Shown here in pieces: positions 35,654 through 51,000 of a stretch of 64,000 nt of DNA. The notes below the pieces were generated by a model. The model did no database searches. It was not told where the DNA came from and worked only from the letters and a program-made list of their open reading frames with translations. A program made the position numbers and the translations under genes. Numbering within the stretch: position 1 is the stretch's first letter; every line of letters starts with the position of its first letter. This stretch comes from Escallonia rubra (lineage: Eukaryota > Streptophyta > Magnoliopsida > Escalloniales > Escalloniaceae), in the NCBI GenBank assembly GCA_033065855.1, contig JAVXUO010000253.1:558001-622000 (forward strand), in the 5' to 3' direction.

Positions 35654-36420
35654 TGTAGACACCCCATTTTTGTAGTTTTATTTTAACTTTCTTGTTTTTT
35701 AGGGCTTTGTTGATAATTAAGTTTATTTATTATGATGGGGGTTAGGCCTAAAAATATAATGATCCTAATCTATATAATTGAGTCCAATAAGTGGTACAAT
35801 CCAGCCCAGTTAGAGTCCAGTCTAGTTGGTTAAACCAATCCAGTTAGTTAAGTTTAACCCAATTTAAGGTCAAGAGATTGCGATTGATTAAAAGGCTTCA
35901 AAATATTTTGTGATTTATCATTGATACATGTGATTAATCCTTGATTTATATGAGACATGGAGATAATTCCCGAATTTGGTTCATCCCATCTGATTATATC
36001 AGCAATAATTACCGAATTGGGGACAAATAGTTTCTCGAGATGTGAAAAAAAAAAATAAGGGATGAAACGGCCGGTTGCCGAATGTATTGGCCGATTTGTT
36101 GATTTTTTTTTTAGTTTGCAATTTTCATGAAATATTCTACTCTATTACCTGATCACAGACTTAGATATCATCCTTATCATTCTGGCGCCCAGACCTCTAT
36201 AAATGTTTTAGGGCTACGTTTCAAAGACAGGCGTTTTCTCCGTAGAGCTTTTATATCATTTCTCTTAGAAGTGGTAGATCATTTCTCTTAGAAGTGGTAG
36301 ATCATTTCTGAGGGGAATTTAGCACTTCATTTTGCACTTATTTATATACAAGTCACTTGCTTCGTAGATCCGTCACAAAGCATTCCCAAGTCTTCTAGGG
36401 AACCATTTTCTCAAGGTATA
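35654..36420 (+). mobile_element. Tat-type LTR, second plus-strand copy
   Basis: It begins TGTAGACACCCCATTTTTG like the LTR at 31609. It contains a promoter-like CTCTATAAAT (near 36195) and a CGGCCGGTT motif near 36066. The final part (about 36190-36420) matches, in inverted orientation, 41320-41540. A 24 bp phrase around 'ttagaagtggtagatcattt' is repeated at 36265-36315. The right border is not clear because it runs into a G-rich repeat block. Confidence 0.6.
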
Positions 36421-37300
36421 TTTACTGGTGGCCGAAGGTGAAGGGATGGGGAGGAGGATGAAGGCCGAAGGTTGAAGAGGGGGAAGGGTCGGCCTTGGCC
36501 TTGGGTGTGGCGTGAGGGTCGGCCTAGGGAAGGGGATGGGGAGGCCGAGGCCGAGGGGGGAGAAGGAGGGGTGGCCGAGGCCGAAGGGGAATGGGGGAGG
36601 AAAGGGGGGAAGGGAGGCGGGGCGGGGTGATGGCGGTGCCTGCGGGCTTGCGGGGGAAGAAGAGAGGAGAGAGGGAGGGGAGGGGGTCGGCCTAGGGAAG
36701 GGCGTGGGGAGGCCGAGGCCGACGTTGGGGAGATGGGTGAGAGGAAGAGGGAATGAGGGGGGCGGGGTCGGCCTTGGGAAGGGCGTGGGGAGGCCGAGGC
36801 CGACGTTGGGGAGATGGGCGAGAGGAAGGGGGCGGGGGAGGAAGGGGAAGAGGGAGGAGAGGAGAGAGGAAGGGGGGAGGTTGGCCTTGGGGAGGGGGTT
36901 GGGGAGGCCGAGCTTGGGTCGGTAATGGAGGAAATGGGGAAAGGAAGGGGAAGAAGGGGGGCGGCGGGGTGCCGCGGGTGGACGAAGGGAAGGGAGGAGG
37001 GGCATGGGAGAGAAGGGAGAAGAGAGGGAGGTGGGGGCGAGGCCGAAGGGTCGGCGTCGGCCGGGGAGGTGCGCGGCAGGAGGCCGAAGGGGGTGCGGTG
37101 CATGGAGGGCTGGGCGGCGGCGGCTGGGAAGAGAAAGAGAGATAGATTAGGGTTTAGAAAATTAGGGTTTGGGAGGAAGAAGAAAGGCGCGGGTCAGGTT
37201 TCGGTAGGGTCGGGTCGCGGGTCAGGCACATCACTGAGAGAGAATGGGCGCGCGAGTCGGGGCACGGGTCGGTTAGGGTTCGCGGGTAGGGTTTGCCCAG
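36420..37300. repeat. G-rich, GGCCGAGGCCGA-type minisatellite block
   Basis: The plus strand is extremely G-rich and C-poor, with many GGGG and GGAGG runs. The clearest unit is an 81 bp tandem pair beginning GGTCGGCCTNGGGAAGGGCG at 36685 and 36766. Open frames on both strands are low-complexity (GRPRP or PSPRP) and are repeat shadows. Similar GGCCGAGGCCGA words recur at 40120-41110, which links this block to the same Tat-derived region. Confidence 0.8.
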
Positions 37301-37609
37301 ATTGTTTTGAAATTTGAAATTCAAATAAAATAATAATAATATTTTATTTTATTTTTATTTTTTTTGGACAGCCCTAAAGAGGGAGCCCCCAATGACATTT
37401 TCACAATGTGCAAAATGAGAGAGAGAAATGGGATGGGAGAAGAATGAAGCTTTTCCATAAGAAAGAGAGAAGTTGTGTATGAAGTGGGGAAAAGGTGATA
37501 GGGTGTTGGATGGTGAGAGGGAGAGTGAATTGAGGTATAGAGAGAGTGATGAGAGCATGTATGTGAAGAGCATGTGGGGAAGATGAAAAACTTGAAAAAT
37601 TTTCTAAGT

Positions 37610-37965
37610 GTTGAAATTTTTTTTTTTTTAGTTCGAGCAAGGATGCTAAGGGGAGGCCGTTGAGGGTGGTCACCCGAATGCGAAAAAAATGAATTTTTTT
37701 TCTAAGTGTTGGGCTGAGACAAGGATGCCGAGGGAGACCACTGAGGATGATCATCGATGACCGGTTGCGAAAAAAGGAAATTTTTTTTTCTAAGTGTTGT
37801 GTTGAGACAAGGATGCCGAGGGAGACCACTGAGGATGATCATCGATGACCGGTTGCGAAAAAAATGAAATTCTTTCTAAGTGTTGTGTTGAGACAAGGAT
37901 GCCGAGAGAGACCACTGAGGATGATCATCGATGACCGGTTGCGAAAAAAATGAAATTTTTTCTAA
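37610..37965. repeat. Tandem array, 86-89 bp unit, about four copies
   Basis: Each unit carries 'gagacaaggatgccgag' (starts 37715, 37804, 37890), then 'gatgatcatcgatgaccggt' and an A/T-rich tail. The first copy (from about 37630) is more diverged. I see nothing supportable in 37300-37610 or 37970-38290 except repeat-like sequence. Confidence 0.85.
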
Positions 37966-38291
37966 GTATAAAAAAAAAAGTGAATGAAGGATGATGATGC
38001 GACCGTAGTAGCACAGCTCGAGCCACCCCACGCAACACGTACCAAGTCGTTGCAATGTGAGGCCGAAGGGATTGAGAAATGGTGAAGCCCCCAAGGGGGT
38101 GGGTGATGGTATGAAGGGTGGTGTCAAGAGACTTGTGCAAGAGCAATTTAACTTGAAAATTTTCTAAGTCTGGAAATGACGGCCTCTTGGATGGCTGGGT
38201 TGAGGTTGTGACTGGTAGTCCTGGTAGCCCTTCGTTGCTGAGGCATTGTTGCTGAGTGCGAAAGATAGACAGACTGCAGTACGATGCTCAC

Positions 38292-38990
38292 CTCCCCAGC
38301 GGAGTCGCCAAAATGATGCCAAGGAAAGTGGGTTATTACTTACGTGGAGGTGCCACAAAGGCTGCAGTCCGTGTCAGCTTCCAAGTATGCAAAGTGGGAG
38401 ACAACAAAGACGGAGTAAGGACTGAGAGCAAGACTTCTCAGACGGGCCGTGAGGAATGATAGTCCTGCGAAGGCAAAGCTAAGACGAACAGGGCCGGCAG
38501 TCGATAGTCCAAGTCAGGGTCCGAGTCGAGGTCCAAGTCAGGGTCTGATGTTACGATCTTAGGTTATGCCCAATTTTATGTTTCTCTCTCTAGAATCCAA
38601 GAGCTCTCCAATTCTAGAGTGAGAAAGTGATTTTTGTGAGAATGAAGAAGAAGTCCCCTTTTTGAGTTGTAAAGTTCACTATTTATAGGAAACAATGTGC
38701 TTATGTCATAAAGTGCCACATGTCATCCCCTGGGAGTGACACGTCACCAGGGGGTCCCAAAATACCGGTTCTCCGTTGGACTGCCGGTTCCTAAATTCGC
38801 GTTGCCTGCCTCGCACAGCGTCGCTCCACCTGTCTGAGAAGACTGACCATACCATGACGGCATGATCAGAGTAAACCCGTTGCCCCAGCCACCAATCCAA
38901 GCCCTTACTGAATCCCACGAGGTGCGTCAAGAGACGCGCAGAGAACCTGACAGTGGTGAGGGTTTCCCTTATAGCCAACTGTCAGGCGGA
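38292..38990 (-). mobile_element. Minus-orientation Tat-type primer-binding site and LTR part
   Basis: At 38292-38310 the minus strand reads TGGCGACTCCGCTGGGGAG, a classic Tat primer-binding sequence. On the minus strand the adjoining LTR must therefore lie at higher coordinates, from 38311 rightward. A promoter-like CTATTTATAGG lies near 38682. This belongs to an element in the opposite orientation to the one at 31609-36420. Confidence 0.55.
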
Positions 38991-39146
38991 CTAGGCGCGA
39001 TGCCCTCCGAGGACCTGCTCCCATCCCCGAGTGACCCGAGGGTCATTGCCCTGGTGGTGTCGGTGATCGACGGTAACATGAGCGGACATGGTCGCAGCTC
39101 AGTGCTCCGAGTCCGTGGCAAGCAGTCCTTGTGCCGGAGCCCCCTG

Positions 39147-39600
39147 TGACTGTGACGGTGATGGCTATGAGGTTGTGAGCCCATCCCGGTACGGGGGCCG
39201 AAGACCCCCTGGTGATTGAGACGGCGATGGCTATAAGGTTGTGAGCCCATCCCGGTACGAGGCCGAAGCCCCCCCTTTGATTGAGACGGCGATGGCTATA
39301 AGGTTGTGAGCCCATCCCGGTACGAGGGCCCAAGCCCCCCCCCCCCCCCTTTGATTGAGACGGCGATGGCTATAAGGTTGTGAGCCCATCCCGGTACGAG
39401 GGCCAAAGCCCCCCCTTTGATTGAGACGGCGATGGCTATAAGGTTGTGAGCCCATCCCGGTACGAGGGCCGAAGCCCCCCCTTTGATTGAGACGGCGATG
39501 GTTATAAGGTTGTGAGCCCATCCCGGTACGAGGGCCGAAGCCCCCCCCTCCCCCTTTGATTGAGACGGCGATGGCTATAAGGTTTTGAGCCCATCCCAGT
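39147..39600. repeat. Tandem array, 65-74 bp unit, seven copies
   Basis: Copies start at 39147, 39214, 39279, 39353, 39419, 39485 and 39558, each with 'gattgagacggcgatggcta' and 'gtgagcccatcccggtacg'. Length differences come mainly from a variable poly-C tract, up to 15 C. Middle copies are nearly identical, which suggests recent local homogenisation. Confidence 0.92.
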
Positions 39601-39648
39601 AGCATGCAACACGATTGTGGCGCATGGGCGCGGTGCCTATAGCACGAT

Positions 39649-39870
39649 ATAATACCTGGTGCGGGGGGTACATGTTACGAAAGCGGCGCGACGACGATCG
39701 TCGCGAAGCAATACTTGGTGTCGGGGCACGTGTCATGATGATGGCGTCGCGGAACAATATTTATTTGGTGCCGGGGCACCTGTCATGAGAATGGTGCAAG
39801 GGCTCGGCGACGAACGTCGCGGAGCAATATTTGGTGCCGGGGCACCTGTCATGAGAATGGCGTAAGGGCG
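39649..39870. repeat. Tandem array, about 60 bp unit, about four copies
   Basis: Units share 'ttggtgccggggcacctgtc' followed by 'atgagaatgg' and a CG-rich 'acgaacgtcgcggagcaata' part. It directly follows the 65-74 bp array but is unrelated to it. Confidence 0.85.
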
Positions 39871-40119
39871 CGGGTCGTGTGTCTCGAAGACAGGATGTGA
39901 GCTAAGTGTACCTGTCATAACAAGATAATGAACGCAACATGTAGTAGTGACAAAGTTGGGGAGTGATGGCATGCGGTTGCCAATGACGGGTTGTTTGTTG
40001 GTGGCGTGCGACTTTGGGTGACGGGCGTGGGTGACGGGCATCGCGGGAGCGGTGCGTGATCATGGTCGTTGGACGAGAGACGTCACGGAGTTGATGTATG
40101 AACGTCTGTAAACATCGCG

Positions 40120-41110
40120 GAGGTGCAAAGACTCGAGAAAATGAGTATGTGGGAAATGGGTGAACCACCGGGGGAAAGTGGCCAAGGCCAAGCCCTCCAG
40201 GAGGCCGAGGCCGACCCCTATGGCCTGGGGAAGGCCGAGGCCGACTCCCTGGGGTTGGCCAAGGCCAAATGGCCAACTCTCATGAAGGAGCCCAGGGCCA
40301 CTCCCCCCTCTTGGTGAACTTCGGGTGCGCCGACGGTAGGTGTTTTGATGGGCAAATACAAATCCGAAAGTTGCATCACGATGAGTGTGTTGACGCGAAT
40401 CGTACCTACATGACGAACGAGATGTCAAAGTCACGTGCAAAGCGTACGAAGCGAAAAAAGTGCGAAAAAGGGGTTGCGCGGAGGGGTGAACCACCGGGGG
40501 AAAGTGGCCAAGGCCAAGCCCCCCAGGAGGCCGAGGCCGACCCTTATGGCCTGGGGAAGGCCGAGGCCGACCCCCTGGGGTTGGCCAAGCCCATTTGCCC
40601 ATCTTCCATTTTTGGAGCCCAAGGTCACTTCTCCTTTTGCGAACTTCGTGTGCGCCGTCGGTAGGTGTTTTGACAAGCAATGACGAATCCGGAAGTTGCG
40701 TTATGACGAGCACGTTGTCAAGAATCATACGCTCGTAGCGATCAAGGTGCCAAGGTTACGTACAAAGCATACGAGGGGAAATAAGTATGAAAAAGGGGCA
40801 TACAAGAAAGGGGTGAACCACCGGGGGAAAGTGGCCAAGGCCAAGCCACCCAGGAGGCCGAGGTCGACCCCTACGGCCTGAGAAGGCCGAGGCCGACCCC
40901 CTGGGGTTGGCCAAGGCCATTTTCCCCTTGACCCCGTTTCTCCAAATGCGCCGCCAGTCGATATTTTTGATGAAAAGGTGTTTGGATGGTCTCGGTGTGA
41001 TGATCGCGTTAGCGTTAGTGACGTCGGCACGAAAATAAGATGTCTAAGTCGCCACGAAGCGCGCGGAACGAGAAAAACACGTGTCTCTGGTGCGCGGGCG
41101 CTCACCGGTT
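40120..41110. repeat. Tandem array, about 327 bp unit, three copies plus a partial
   Basis: The phrase 'tgaaccaccgggggaaagtg' starts at 40161, 40487 and 40814 (spacing 326 and 327). Each unit holds GGCCGAGGCCGAC blocks and a CG-rich half with 'gtgcgccg'. A partial, diverged fourth copy runs from about 40940 to 41110. The unit is close to a multiple of three, so long open frames appear on both strands; they are repeats, not genes. Confidence 0.92.
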
Positions 41111-41319
41111 TGATGCGTTGGAAAATTGGCCGTTTTGACAATGTCCATGTGTTCGTGTGAAATGGGACCCCTATTGGGCCCTTGGGTATGACCAGAATAG
41201 GTTGGGAACATACTCTTTTCAGTAGTTTTTGTTCTAGAAAGGAAAATGTGAGCGCGGGAAAGATAAATTAATCTAGACCATTATACTAAACTAGCCTAGA
41301 AAGCAATAAAATGTGCCTC

Positions 41320-42210
41320 GCGAGTCCGCTTGCCTTGAAGACTCGGGAAACGTTTTGTGAAGGATCCATGATGCAAGTGACTTGAGAAGATATAGAAACA
41401 AGTAATGAAGTGCTAGTTTCTTTTAAGAGATGATCTGGCAATATGAGAGAAGTGGAATAAAAGCTTTAGGGTGAAAAAGTTGATCCTTAAAAATGTAGCC
41501 CAAATGCCCTATTTACAGAGTTTTGGGGTGTCAGAAACGATAAAGATAACCATCTCACTCTGTGAAATGGAGATAAAGTATAATATTTGATAAAAATCAC
41601 AAACTGAAAAAAGTCAACTAACCGACCGGTTTGTCGAAAACCTGCTAGTTTATCTCATAATTAACAATATTTCTTCCCAAATTTCGAGACATTATCTGCC
41701 CCTAATTCACTAATTATCTTCGATTTTATTAAATAGGATGTACCAGATTCATAAATTATCTCTACATTCCATATTAATCAAGGACTAAATCATTTACATC
41801 AAGGATAAATCACAAAAAATTTATAAAATCTTCCAAGTATATCACTCTTGACCATGGATTTGGACTCACCTTAATGGACTGGACTGGACTGAGCCAAAGT
41901 TACTAACTGGAAGGGTTAACTGGACTGGACGGGACTAGACTGGACTGGACCAAAGTTACTAAGTAATGGACTATATTAAGTTAATATCGTGGCGAACCGC
42001 CTCGGAAAACATCGTAGACCCGAAGAAAGTCTAGAATTAGGGAGTTGCCATCTCGTTAATTAAATGCAGGAAAATAAGAAAAACGTGGAACATAACTTTG
42101 AAAATACCCAAAACACTAACTAGTATATTGAAAACAAAAAAAATGGGATCAAAGACTAAGTTATACAGCGGGAAGGTTTTAGGCACCCGACGTACCCTTT
42201 CAATCTCTAC
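41320..42210 (-). mobile_element. Tat-type LTR, minus orientation, with primer-site region
   Basis: The reverse complement of 41320-41960 aligns by eye along its length with 35690-36410. Shared parts are the CTGTAAATAGGG / CTCTATAAATG promoter-like site, the AACCGACCGGTT motif (41617) and the segment ending near 'caagtcacttgc'. A TGGACT repeat lies at 41875-41960. 42000-42210 carries, on the minus strand, 'gatggcaactcc' and 'ggtgcctaaaaccttcccgc', typical of Tat LTR ends. It is an old fossil. Confidence 0.55.
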
Positions 42211-43036
42211 TTCATTTTTGTTGATATTTTGCCGTTTAACACATAAAACATGCAATAACATAAACCCTAAGATTAATTCTATATTATTGGTTTGAATTCG
42301 ATATTAAAGGTTGAATTGGCTACGTATCCGGTTCGGCAAACCAAAATCAAAACCATTGTAATGATTTTGATTCTATGGGAGGCTGTCGAAGTAGTTCATG
42401 CCTAATATATGCCCATAAACCAGCTTTAAATCATGCAGGTGTTTGATAAGGATCTCCGATATTGAGTCTTGAGATGATCAAACTTTTGTATATACTCTAC
42501 TATGAACAATGCTGCCCTGTTTCAGATTGATAAGTTGCTCAAACAACTTATCCTGATCATGGGAGGTCATATGTTTATCTCGAACTTATTTACATTTTAC
42601 ACAATTCTATCAAGAAAAAACAAGGAAAGAGTTTCTCTTGATTTAGTAACAAAAAATTGGTGTCTAAACCTTTTTTTGTCTATTAGAAGTATCCTTAATT
42701 TTGACGTTTTAGAATAGATGAAAATTTTGCTACTACCCCAGATTGTAGAAAGACATCTGCAACTCTTTGTATAACGATAATTAATAATCGCTAAAATCTT
42801 TTAATGACTTCTCTATTAACACTTTCAACGACAATTCTTAACACCACTTTTTTTTTAGACCATTAAAAATTTATTTAATAACTATTAACTGTCACTGTTA
42901 AAAAAAACTATCACTATATAAAAGGTTATAGACATCTTACTACTACTGGATAATGGTCAAAAAATTTCCTTCAGCACGTAAGATAGATGGCTGACATAGA
43001 CAAAGTTGCCAATATCTATGCATTTGGCAAAAGTAA
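42211..43036. other. Spacer with nothing recognised
   Basis: AT-rich sequence with no coding, repeat or RNA signal I can support. Confidence 0.5.
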
Positions 43037-43038
43037 TA

Positions 43039-43379
43039 CTCCATCCCCGTCCCTTAAAGAGTAATCCATTTCATTTTGCACGTATATTAAGGATTTAGAT
43101 TATATGTTATGTATATTTCATATTTTACCCTTTAGAGAGAGGGAGGAAGAGAGTGGGTCATGAGAGAAAAAATTGATTGGTAGAATGTTAAATGTAGAGA
43201 GAAAAATAGAATAAAAAATGTAAAATAGTAGGTTAGGAGAGAGAAAATAAGTTGATTAAAAATTATTTGTGATGAGAGAAATAAAATTAAAAAAATATAA
43301 AAATAGTGAATATGTAAAAATACATATAAAATCTTTCCTAATTTAAAAATATGATCAATTTTTTTAAGGACATAGGAAG
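43039..43379. mobile_element. Stowaway-like MITE, 341 bp
   Basis: The left end is CTCCATCCCCGTCCCTTAAA. The reverse complement of the right end is CTTCCTATGTCCTTAAAAAA. These are imperfect inverted repeats close to the Stowaway consensus CTCCCTCCGTCCC. TA dinucleotides flank both ends (43037-43038, 43380-43381). The inside is AT-rich with no ORF. 43382-43874 should hold the 3' UTR of the RPSA gene. Confidence 0.7.
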
Positions 43380-43874
43380 TACTCGTCACTAAGGAGTTTA
43401 TTACTAATATTTCTAATGATGACAAGGATCTGAACATAACCAAAAATAAATAAATAAATTGTGGGTCACTCATTTCTGTTACCGATTTAGATATTTTCCA
43501 TTATACTACGATTTTGCAAAACTTATCGGCGCATTGCACAGCAGCTAGTTCGTTCTGAAAACCAAAACACAACAAAAACAGAAAATGAAAATGAAGATGC
43601 TAACCCAATGGGGCCTAAGCCTCACCCGTGCTCAAAGCCCTTAAAAGTCTTAGAAACGACAAGAGAGTGAAGAGCACCCTACATGTAATAGCTACTGAAT
43701 TAAATTATCTTCAAATCAACATGAGACACCACAATCTTTAAACTCTACATTGTCTATTGCGCAAAATCAGAAACAAACAATTCTCCATTACAAAATTTTA
43801 ATTTAATAATCAAGGGCATCCCAGTCACGAAGTACAAAGAAAAAATAAAGCTTTTTAGAGAAGAAAATTCTGCA

Positions 43875-47350
<3,476 letters not shown>

Positions 47351-47398
47351 TGCTGCTTGGGCTTTGGCTTAGCTTGCTTGCTTGCTTGCTGCTGCTGC

Positions 47399-47406
47399 TA
47401 GGGTTT
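47399..47406 (-). promoter_or_regulatory. Telo-box (AAACCCTA) upstream of RPSA
   Basis: On the gene strand AAACCCTA lies 49-56 bases upstream of the start codon, followed by a CAG/CAAG simple repeat in the presumed leader. Telo-boxes are common in promoters of plant ribosomal-protein genes and support coordinated expression in growing tissue. The role here is inferred from position and sequence. Confidence 0.7.
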
Positions 47407-47409
47407 TGT

Positions 47410-48049
47410 AGGCGCAGTATACCCAATGGCGAGACAACAGTTTGGGTTTTGGGGAGTGAAATGAGCTCCCACCTTAAAATGAAGCCCTAGCTGATTATTT
47501 GACCAAAATGTCCTTCAATTTATTTGATAATAATCACCGTACCCTTGAATGTCTAGTCCAAGTTTTACGGTGGCTGGTCTTTTTGGTCCGAATGGTATTT
47601 GGGTCTCGGGGAATTTTTTTTTTGGTAAATAAAGGAATGACATTGATGTTGTATAAGTTACATAATTTTCACTGATTAACCTTTTTGACTTTGAATTTAT
47701 AACATGAAATAAAACGAAGTCATGACATATCATGACCATTATTACAAGTACACACTAATAGATGTCGCTACAAGAAGCTGGAGATGACCGTCAACCGATG
47801 GAATTTCATCCCGAGCAAAAGTCCTCATCACCGCAATATGCACCCCATTCCATCGCACTTCCGCACACCAATGGCGCCAGTGGCACGAGAAAATCTAATC
47901 AGATGACCAATTACACCAAGGGCAAACACCAAATACTTAAGCACCATACCTCACCCCACCCTCGATACCGTGAACTTATATCTGACTGAGTAACCTCAGA
48001 CCCTCCCCCCCCCCTCCTAATCCTTTTTGGCTACATAAAATATATTTTT
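47410..48049. other. RPSA upstream flank
   Basis: The RPSA promoter should lie in the first few hundred bases. Beyond about 47760 the sequence may already belong to the LTR of the gypsy element to the right, but I cannot place a border. Confidence 0.4.
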
Positions 48050-51000
48050 ATGTGACCAATAGGATTATGGACACGTGGAACGCAGAGAGCCGCACATAAG
48101 AAGGTGCCTATGGAGGACACACGTTCGTGAGAGAAGTGGATATAACTGTTAAACAGTTATTAAAGATGCCGCCAGTTGTCAAGGTTGATACGATAAGGTC
48201 AGACAGTTCAATATGATTGCGCTGGAAATAAAGTTTGTACGAATTTATATTGAGGAAACATCTGTTAGCTAAAACGAGACAATCGCCAGTAACAATTGAC
48301 AAGCAGTTTCCATGGTTATATGAAGATGGACGGCTATCAGTAAAAGATAAGATGATCGGTAGTGGAGATGTCAAAGGGTTGAACTTGGCAGGAAAATGGC
48401 TTGGGCTGGGCCTGCTCAAGAATATGAGGTCCCGGTCCTAGTCCAAGCCCTTGGCTCAAAATTAAAGGTTGGACTTGGGCTAGGCCTGGGCCCTTACGAA
48501 TTTTTTTTTTTCTTTTTATCCATTCATAGGCCCTCTTCCTTTAATCTGGGTTTGGGACCGACTGCTTGTAAAAAAGTATGCGAAGTTACCTATTTTTTTC
48601 ATATATATATATGATGAGAAAATATCTATTTTGCTTTTAAGTAGCCACATTCTCATGTGCATTGTTTACTTTAAAATACATTTAATTTGTTTAATTTCTA
48701 AAAAGTTAAGAAAGGAAAAAGAAAAGGAAATTACCTAATCACTCGAACTGTTGCCCTATCGTCAAGGGATTTATCTTACTCCCGATATTTTGCATTCCAA
48801 TATATACATAACTAGAGTGGCTCGGGGTTAAGACGATTCCTCTTGTCATTCAACACCCTCCCGCTCGCTGAAAAACGCGACTCTGAAGCGACCGTGGAAG
48901 CTTGCACCTGTAGTACATCCCAGACAATTTGAGATAAGGTTTTATAAATTTTTGCATTATGTTTCCAAAAAGTTAACAAATCAAAATTCATTTGCTCATC
49001 CATTGGTATTGAAGAATAAGATCAATATTTGCATATAAACCAATTTTATTAAAAGAGGAAAAGAAGATGAACCTGTAGAACTAGAAGTATCTTCCACACT
49101 TGTTTGTTTTGCTACTAGATGTTCAAGGCCCTTAAGAAATGACCCATAGTATATTTGACCGCTCGACGATGTAACTTGCCCGTGCACGTCAGTGAAATTT
49201 CGATGAGATATAAAAATCTTCAAAGGACTTACTCACTTTCTTTATAAGCTCGGTTATCTCGGCTGCCGAGTATCACATTTTTTCAGATATTTCTACTAAT
49301 GAGACATGTGTGCCATGCAACTTGAACCGAGGATTCAAACAAGTGGCGACAACAAAAAACAAAAGGTAATTCTTCCCATATTTTATTTAATGTCCATATG
49401 TTTTACTATATCCTGAAAGCGTTCTATATATCTCCATTTTTCTAAAATGTTAGCAATTATTAGAATTTCTAATACAACAATAAGGGATGTGGGATAATAC
49501 GTACTAGACAATAGAACAGTAGGCGTGTAAAATACCTCCAAAATTTTAACTAGGTGTGTAGCCATCTGCCATTTGTCGTGAGTTAGCAAGCCTTGTAAGA
49601 ACATGGTTAGTAGGCAGTGAGTATACACTTGTTTGTATACAGTAACATGTAAAAGCATTTTATTTGTAGAGTTCCACATATACACGACATCTATAAGTGG
49701 TCTCCTACAAGGCAAACCATGTTAACCACACAAAGTTTTACATTCCTGTATTCTCGGACCTGAACAATTAATATATGTTGCCATACTTCTCATTTGAGAA
49801 AAATATCTCTTGCAGCAGTTAAACCATTTTAAACAATTAAATTAATTATATAGCAAACACATGGAATATGAAAAAAGTTACCATCAAATATAGGTCTAAG
49901 GTTCGTCTTTAAGACTTGAACAACAACTATATTATTAGAAGCATTATCAAAACTGATACTCATAATCTAGTCTGTTAATTTAAACGTGTTACATAGTCGG
50001 CGTACAATATCAGCAACGTGTGATGCATCATGCGGATAGGGAAAGAGTTCAAAAGCGATGATTCTCTTGTTCAGATGTAATACCCCAAACTTTGGGAGCG
50101 GGTTAAATAACCATCTGGGGCTCCGGAAAAAAAAAGGCGATAATTTTGAGCAATGCTCGTGTGTTAGTAGGGTATCGAAGTTTAAAAAGATTTTGGGGGC
50201 AAAAATGTAAATTTTGAAACTTTGGGGCTATTTTGCAAATATGGAAACTTGAGGGGTTAATTTGTAATTCTTTAAAGTATGCATGATGTGTCAAACTTTG
50301 AGGGGCTATTACAAGATATGGATAGGATAAAATCTCTAAGGAATTAAAGAAAGAAGAAAGAAGAAGGAAAAAAAAGAGAGAGAGGGGAGAGGAAACCTTT
50401 CCATTTCGGGAAAGGAAGAAGAAAGAAGAACAAATAGAGAAACAGAGAGAAGAGAAGAATAGCAGAACGAAGAAAAGAAGAAAGGAAGGAAGAAGAGAGC
50501 AAAGGGGGAGAGAAAGAATCTCGAATTCATTTGGGTATGATGTTGATCCCTAAGTTTGCAAAATTGTGGAAATTGGAATGAACATGGTTGAAGAATATGT
50601 GACATACATATGTATATATATAAGCACCAAAATTTTTTTTGTATATATATTTGTTTCGGTTGTGTATGTATAATTAGAGATGGGGAATTTAAATGGATTC
50701 TTGTTAGAATCATGTTTATGAGAACTTAAAATGGAGAAAGAAAGGAAACTAATTAGGGTTTCGTAATTGGTAGGGGTTCAGTGTGCGTGGGTGTGTGTTC
50801 TTCAATTTGGTTTATGGGTTTGGATTCAATTGGTGTAATTGTGTAAATTGAAAGGGTTTAGGACATTAATGTATTGTTTGTAATGAAATTTAGTGGTTAA
50901 AGTGCATAAAAGTGAGAAATTTAGGTGTGATTGATGGAGGAATGTGCCCAGGTGTGCTTCGGCTGGAGGTTGAAGATGAAATGTGTGTGTTTGAAGGTGA

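Noticed and set aside
36373-37317. Several open frames over 130 codons on both strands
   Set aside because: All are proline/serine/arginine or glycine-rich translations of the G-rich minisatellite, with no known domain; open frames on both strands at once point to composition, not coding.
39902-41141. Long open frames of RPRPSPG type on both strands
   Set aside because: They follow the 327 bp tandem unit, which is close to a multiple of three and keeps frames open.
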